Shown: positions 5,418-6,538 of the stretch, in pieces | Layout: every line of letters starts with the position of its first letter | Position numbering within the stretch: the first letter of the stretch is position 1 | Assembly (NCBI GenBank): GCA_030665705.1 | Contig: DAOUZG010000110.1 | Coordinates: 1-6,538 of the forward strand | DNA from: Deltaproteobacteria bacterium | Lineage (GTDB): Bacteria > Myxococcota_A > UBA9160 > SZUA-336 | Reading direction: 5' to 3' | DNA length: 6,538 nucleotides | Notes under the pieces: model-generated | The model's input: the letters and a program-made list of their open reading frames with translations, nothing else | What the model was told of the DNA's origin: nothing | Databases searched by the model: none | Translations under genes and position numbers: made by a program

Positions 5418-6491
5418 TCAGAGGCCGGAGGCGTCGGCAATCTGGAGGGCGCGCTCCGCGATTCTCGGTATGCCCGCCCCCATCCCCTCGAAGCGGCGGT
5501 CGGTCGTCTGCCCACGGGCAAAGCGCGAGTAGATCCCCTCCCCGATGATCGCGAGCTTGAACAACGCCAGCACCCGGTACCAGTCGAGGAAGCGGACCTC
5601 CCGACCGGTCCACTTCTGGTAGCGGTCGACGAGCTCTTCCCGCTCCGCGAAGCCTTCCAGCGTCGTGATGCCCGTCGCCCCCTCCGTATCCGGGTCGCCG
5701 GGGCGCGGCCAGTGAGCCAGGAAGTACCCGAAGTCGGCGAGGGGGTCTCCAATCGTCGCCATCTCCCAGTCAAAGATGGCCACCACGCGGACTTCCCCCT
5801 CCGGGGCAAACATCACGTTGTCGAGCTTGTAGTCCCCCTGAACGATCGTTGCGGCGCCGGACTCGGGAAGATGCTTTTCTAGCCACTCGAGGAGCTGGTC
5901 GATCGCCGGAAGCTCACGCGTCTTGGCGCGCTCCCACTGCCCCTTCCAGCGCCGGAGCTGGCGCTCCAGGTAGCCCTCGGGCCGCCCGAAGTCCTCGAGG
6001 CCGCACCGCCGCCAGTCGACCGACTGCAGCTTGGCCAGCGCCTCCACCATGCCGATCCCGATCCGGTGACGGCGTTCCCGGTTCTCGCCGATCTCGTCGG
6101 GAAGACGGTCCTGGATGACATACCCCCGGGCCCGCTCCATGACGTAGAAGGGCGCCCCGATCACGTCCGGATCGTCGCAGCGGAGCAGCGGACGCGGCGC
6201 GGGAACATCCTGGTCCGCGAGCGCCGAGAGAACGCGGTACTCGCGCGACATGTCGTGCGCCGTGGGAAGGAGTGGACCGAGTGGCGGGCGTCGCAGCACC
6301 CACTCTTGGGTTTCGGCGCTGAGCAGGTACGTGAGGTTCGAGTGTCCCCCGCCGATCCGGTGGACCTCTAGAGCGGCCCCTACGCCGGAAAGCCGATCCC
6401 GCAGGAACCGCGTCAGCCGCCCCTGGTCGAACCCCTCTTCAGCTGGGACCGCGCGGACCTTCTCGGAGGGGTGACCGATCACTTGCCTCAT
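5418..6491 (-). CDS. Phosphotransferase family protein (APH / ACAD10-like kinase fold)
   Basis: The 357-residue product has the aminoglycoside-phosphotransferase/choline-kinase fold in the branch related to the N-terminal domain of ACAD10/ACAD11. Visible parts in order: nucleotide loop GGGHSNLTYLL (47-57), WVLRRPP (64-70) with an Arg where classical kinases use Lys, FYVMER (115-120) at the hinge, the catalytic loop VQGDYKLDNVMF (217-228) with D220 and N225, and the metal-binding IFDWEMATIGDPLADFGY (239-256) with D241. In these families such proteins phosphorylate small molecules, in the ACAD10/11 group hydroxyacyl-CoA-type compounds; a drug-resistance role should not be assumed. The usual catalytic-loop His before GD is Gln here (Q218). 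The ATG at 6491 overlaps the stop of the upstream gene (ATGA). The 39 bp to the zinc-ribbon gene hold no clear signal. Confidence 0.88.
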   Translation of the reverse strand: MRQVIGHPSEKVRAVPAEEGFDQGRLTRFLRDRLSGVGAALEVHRIGGGHSNLTYLLSAETQEWVLRRPPLGPLLPTAHDMSREYRVLSALADQDVPAPRPLLRCDDPDVIGAPFYVMERARGYVIQDRLPDEIGENRERRHRIGIGMVEALAKLQSVDWRRCGLEDFGRPEGYLERQLRRWKGQWERAKTRELPAIDQLLEWLEKHLPESGAATIVQGDYKLDNVMFAPEGEVRVVAIFDWEMATIGDPLADFGYFLAHWPRPGDPDTEGATGITTLEGFAEREELVDRYQKWTGREVRFLDWYRVLALFKLAIIGEGIYSRFARGQTTDRRFEGMGAGIPRIAERALQIADASGL

Positions 6492-6538
6492 CTCCCGCGT
6501 CGCAGACGCTCGAGGGCCCGCCTCTCCCTCTTCGTGGG
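6488..6538 (-). CDS. 3' end of an unidentified basic protein, possibly an S4/Hsp15-like RNA-binding protein
   Basis: Sixteen codons and a TGA are open on the minus strand up to the window edge, reading PTKRERRALERLRRGR. The TGA overlaps the ATG of the phosphotransferase gene (ATGA), which is typical of a genuine gene end in an operon. The Arg/Lys-rich tail, with a P-T/D-K-x-x-R-R pattern, resembles the C-terminus of Hsp15-type S4 RNA-binding proteins. That identification rests on memory of the family and a very short stretch, so only the presence of a gene end is reasonably supported. Confidence 0.45.
   Translation of the reverse strand, partial: PTKRERRALERLRRGR

Noticed and set aside
4578..5882. 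434-codon open frame on the plus strand
   Set aside because: It runs antisense across three well-supported genes (RNase HI, zinc-ribbon, phosphotransferase) and shows no family motifs.
5418..6491. Antibiotic resistance (aminoglycoside kinase) interpretation
   Set aside because: Sequence features (RRPP, DWEMATIGDPLADFGY) fit the ACAD10/11-like branch, which is common in chromosomes and not linked to resistance.

Overview
The window is a GC-rich stretch (about two-thirds G+C by eye) in which every supported gene lies on the minus strand, so the genes read from right to left. Gene style and content (ACAD10-type phosphotransferase, C4 zinc-ribbon coiled-coil protein, RNase HI, TPR protein with a minimal zincin domain, glycolate oxidase subunits) suggest a chromosome of a high-GC, probably soil- or sediment-type bacterium such as Myxococcota, Desulfobacterota or Acidobacteriota. 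The sequence alone does not settle the lineage. I see no phage, plasmid, CRISPR, rRNA or tRNA genes.

Right part (6538 to 4207): the last 16 codons of an unidentified basic protein overlap by ATGA with a phosphotransferase-family gene. After 39 bp comes a coiled-coil protein with a C-terminal C4 zinc ribbon, which overlaps by TGATG with an RNase HI-family gene. A 99-bp gap (4108-4206) with an AT-rich edge follows and is the only place besides the repeat element where a transcription unit could plausibly begin or end.

Left part (4107 to 1): a TPR protein ending in a zinc-metallopeptidase domain is followed, 4 bp later, by glcD, then by glcE (TGATG overlap), then by the 5' part of glcF, which runs off the window. 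GlcD and GlcE are the FAD-type subunits and GlcF the iron-sulfur subunit of a membrane-associated glycolate (2-hydroxyacid) oxidase that feeds electrons to the respiratory chain and yields glyoxylate.

The most noteworthy feature is a 159-bp imperfect palindrome between glcE and glcF. It has 18-bp terminal inverted repeats, is flanked on both sides by CTAG, and looks like a small non-autonomous transposable element (MITE-like) or REP-type element. Removing it in thought leaves glcE and glcF 6 bp apart, with a GGGAGGG sequence in the 3' end of glcE close to the glcF GTG start. The insertion therefore seems to have pulled glcF away from its ribosome-binding region and placed a long potential RNA hairpin between two subunits of one enzyme. 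I did not find a convincing new multi-gene system beyond this.
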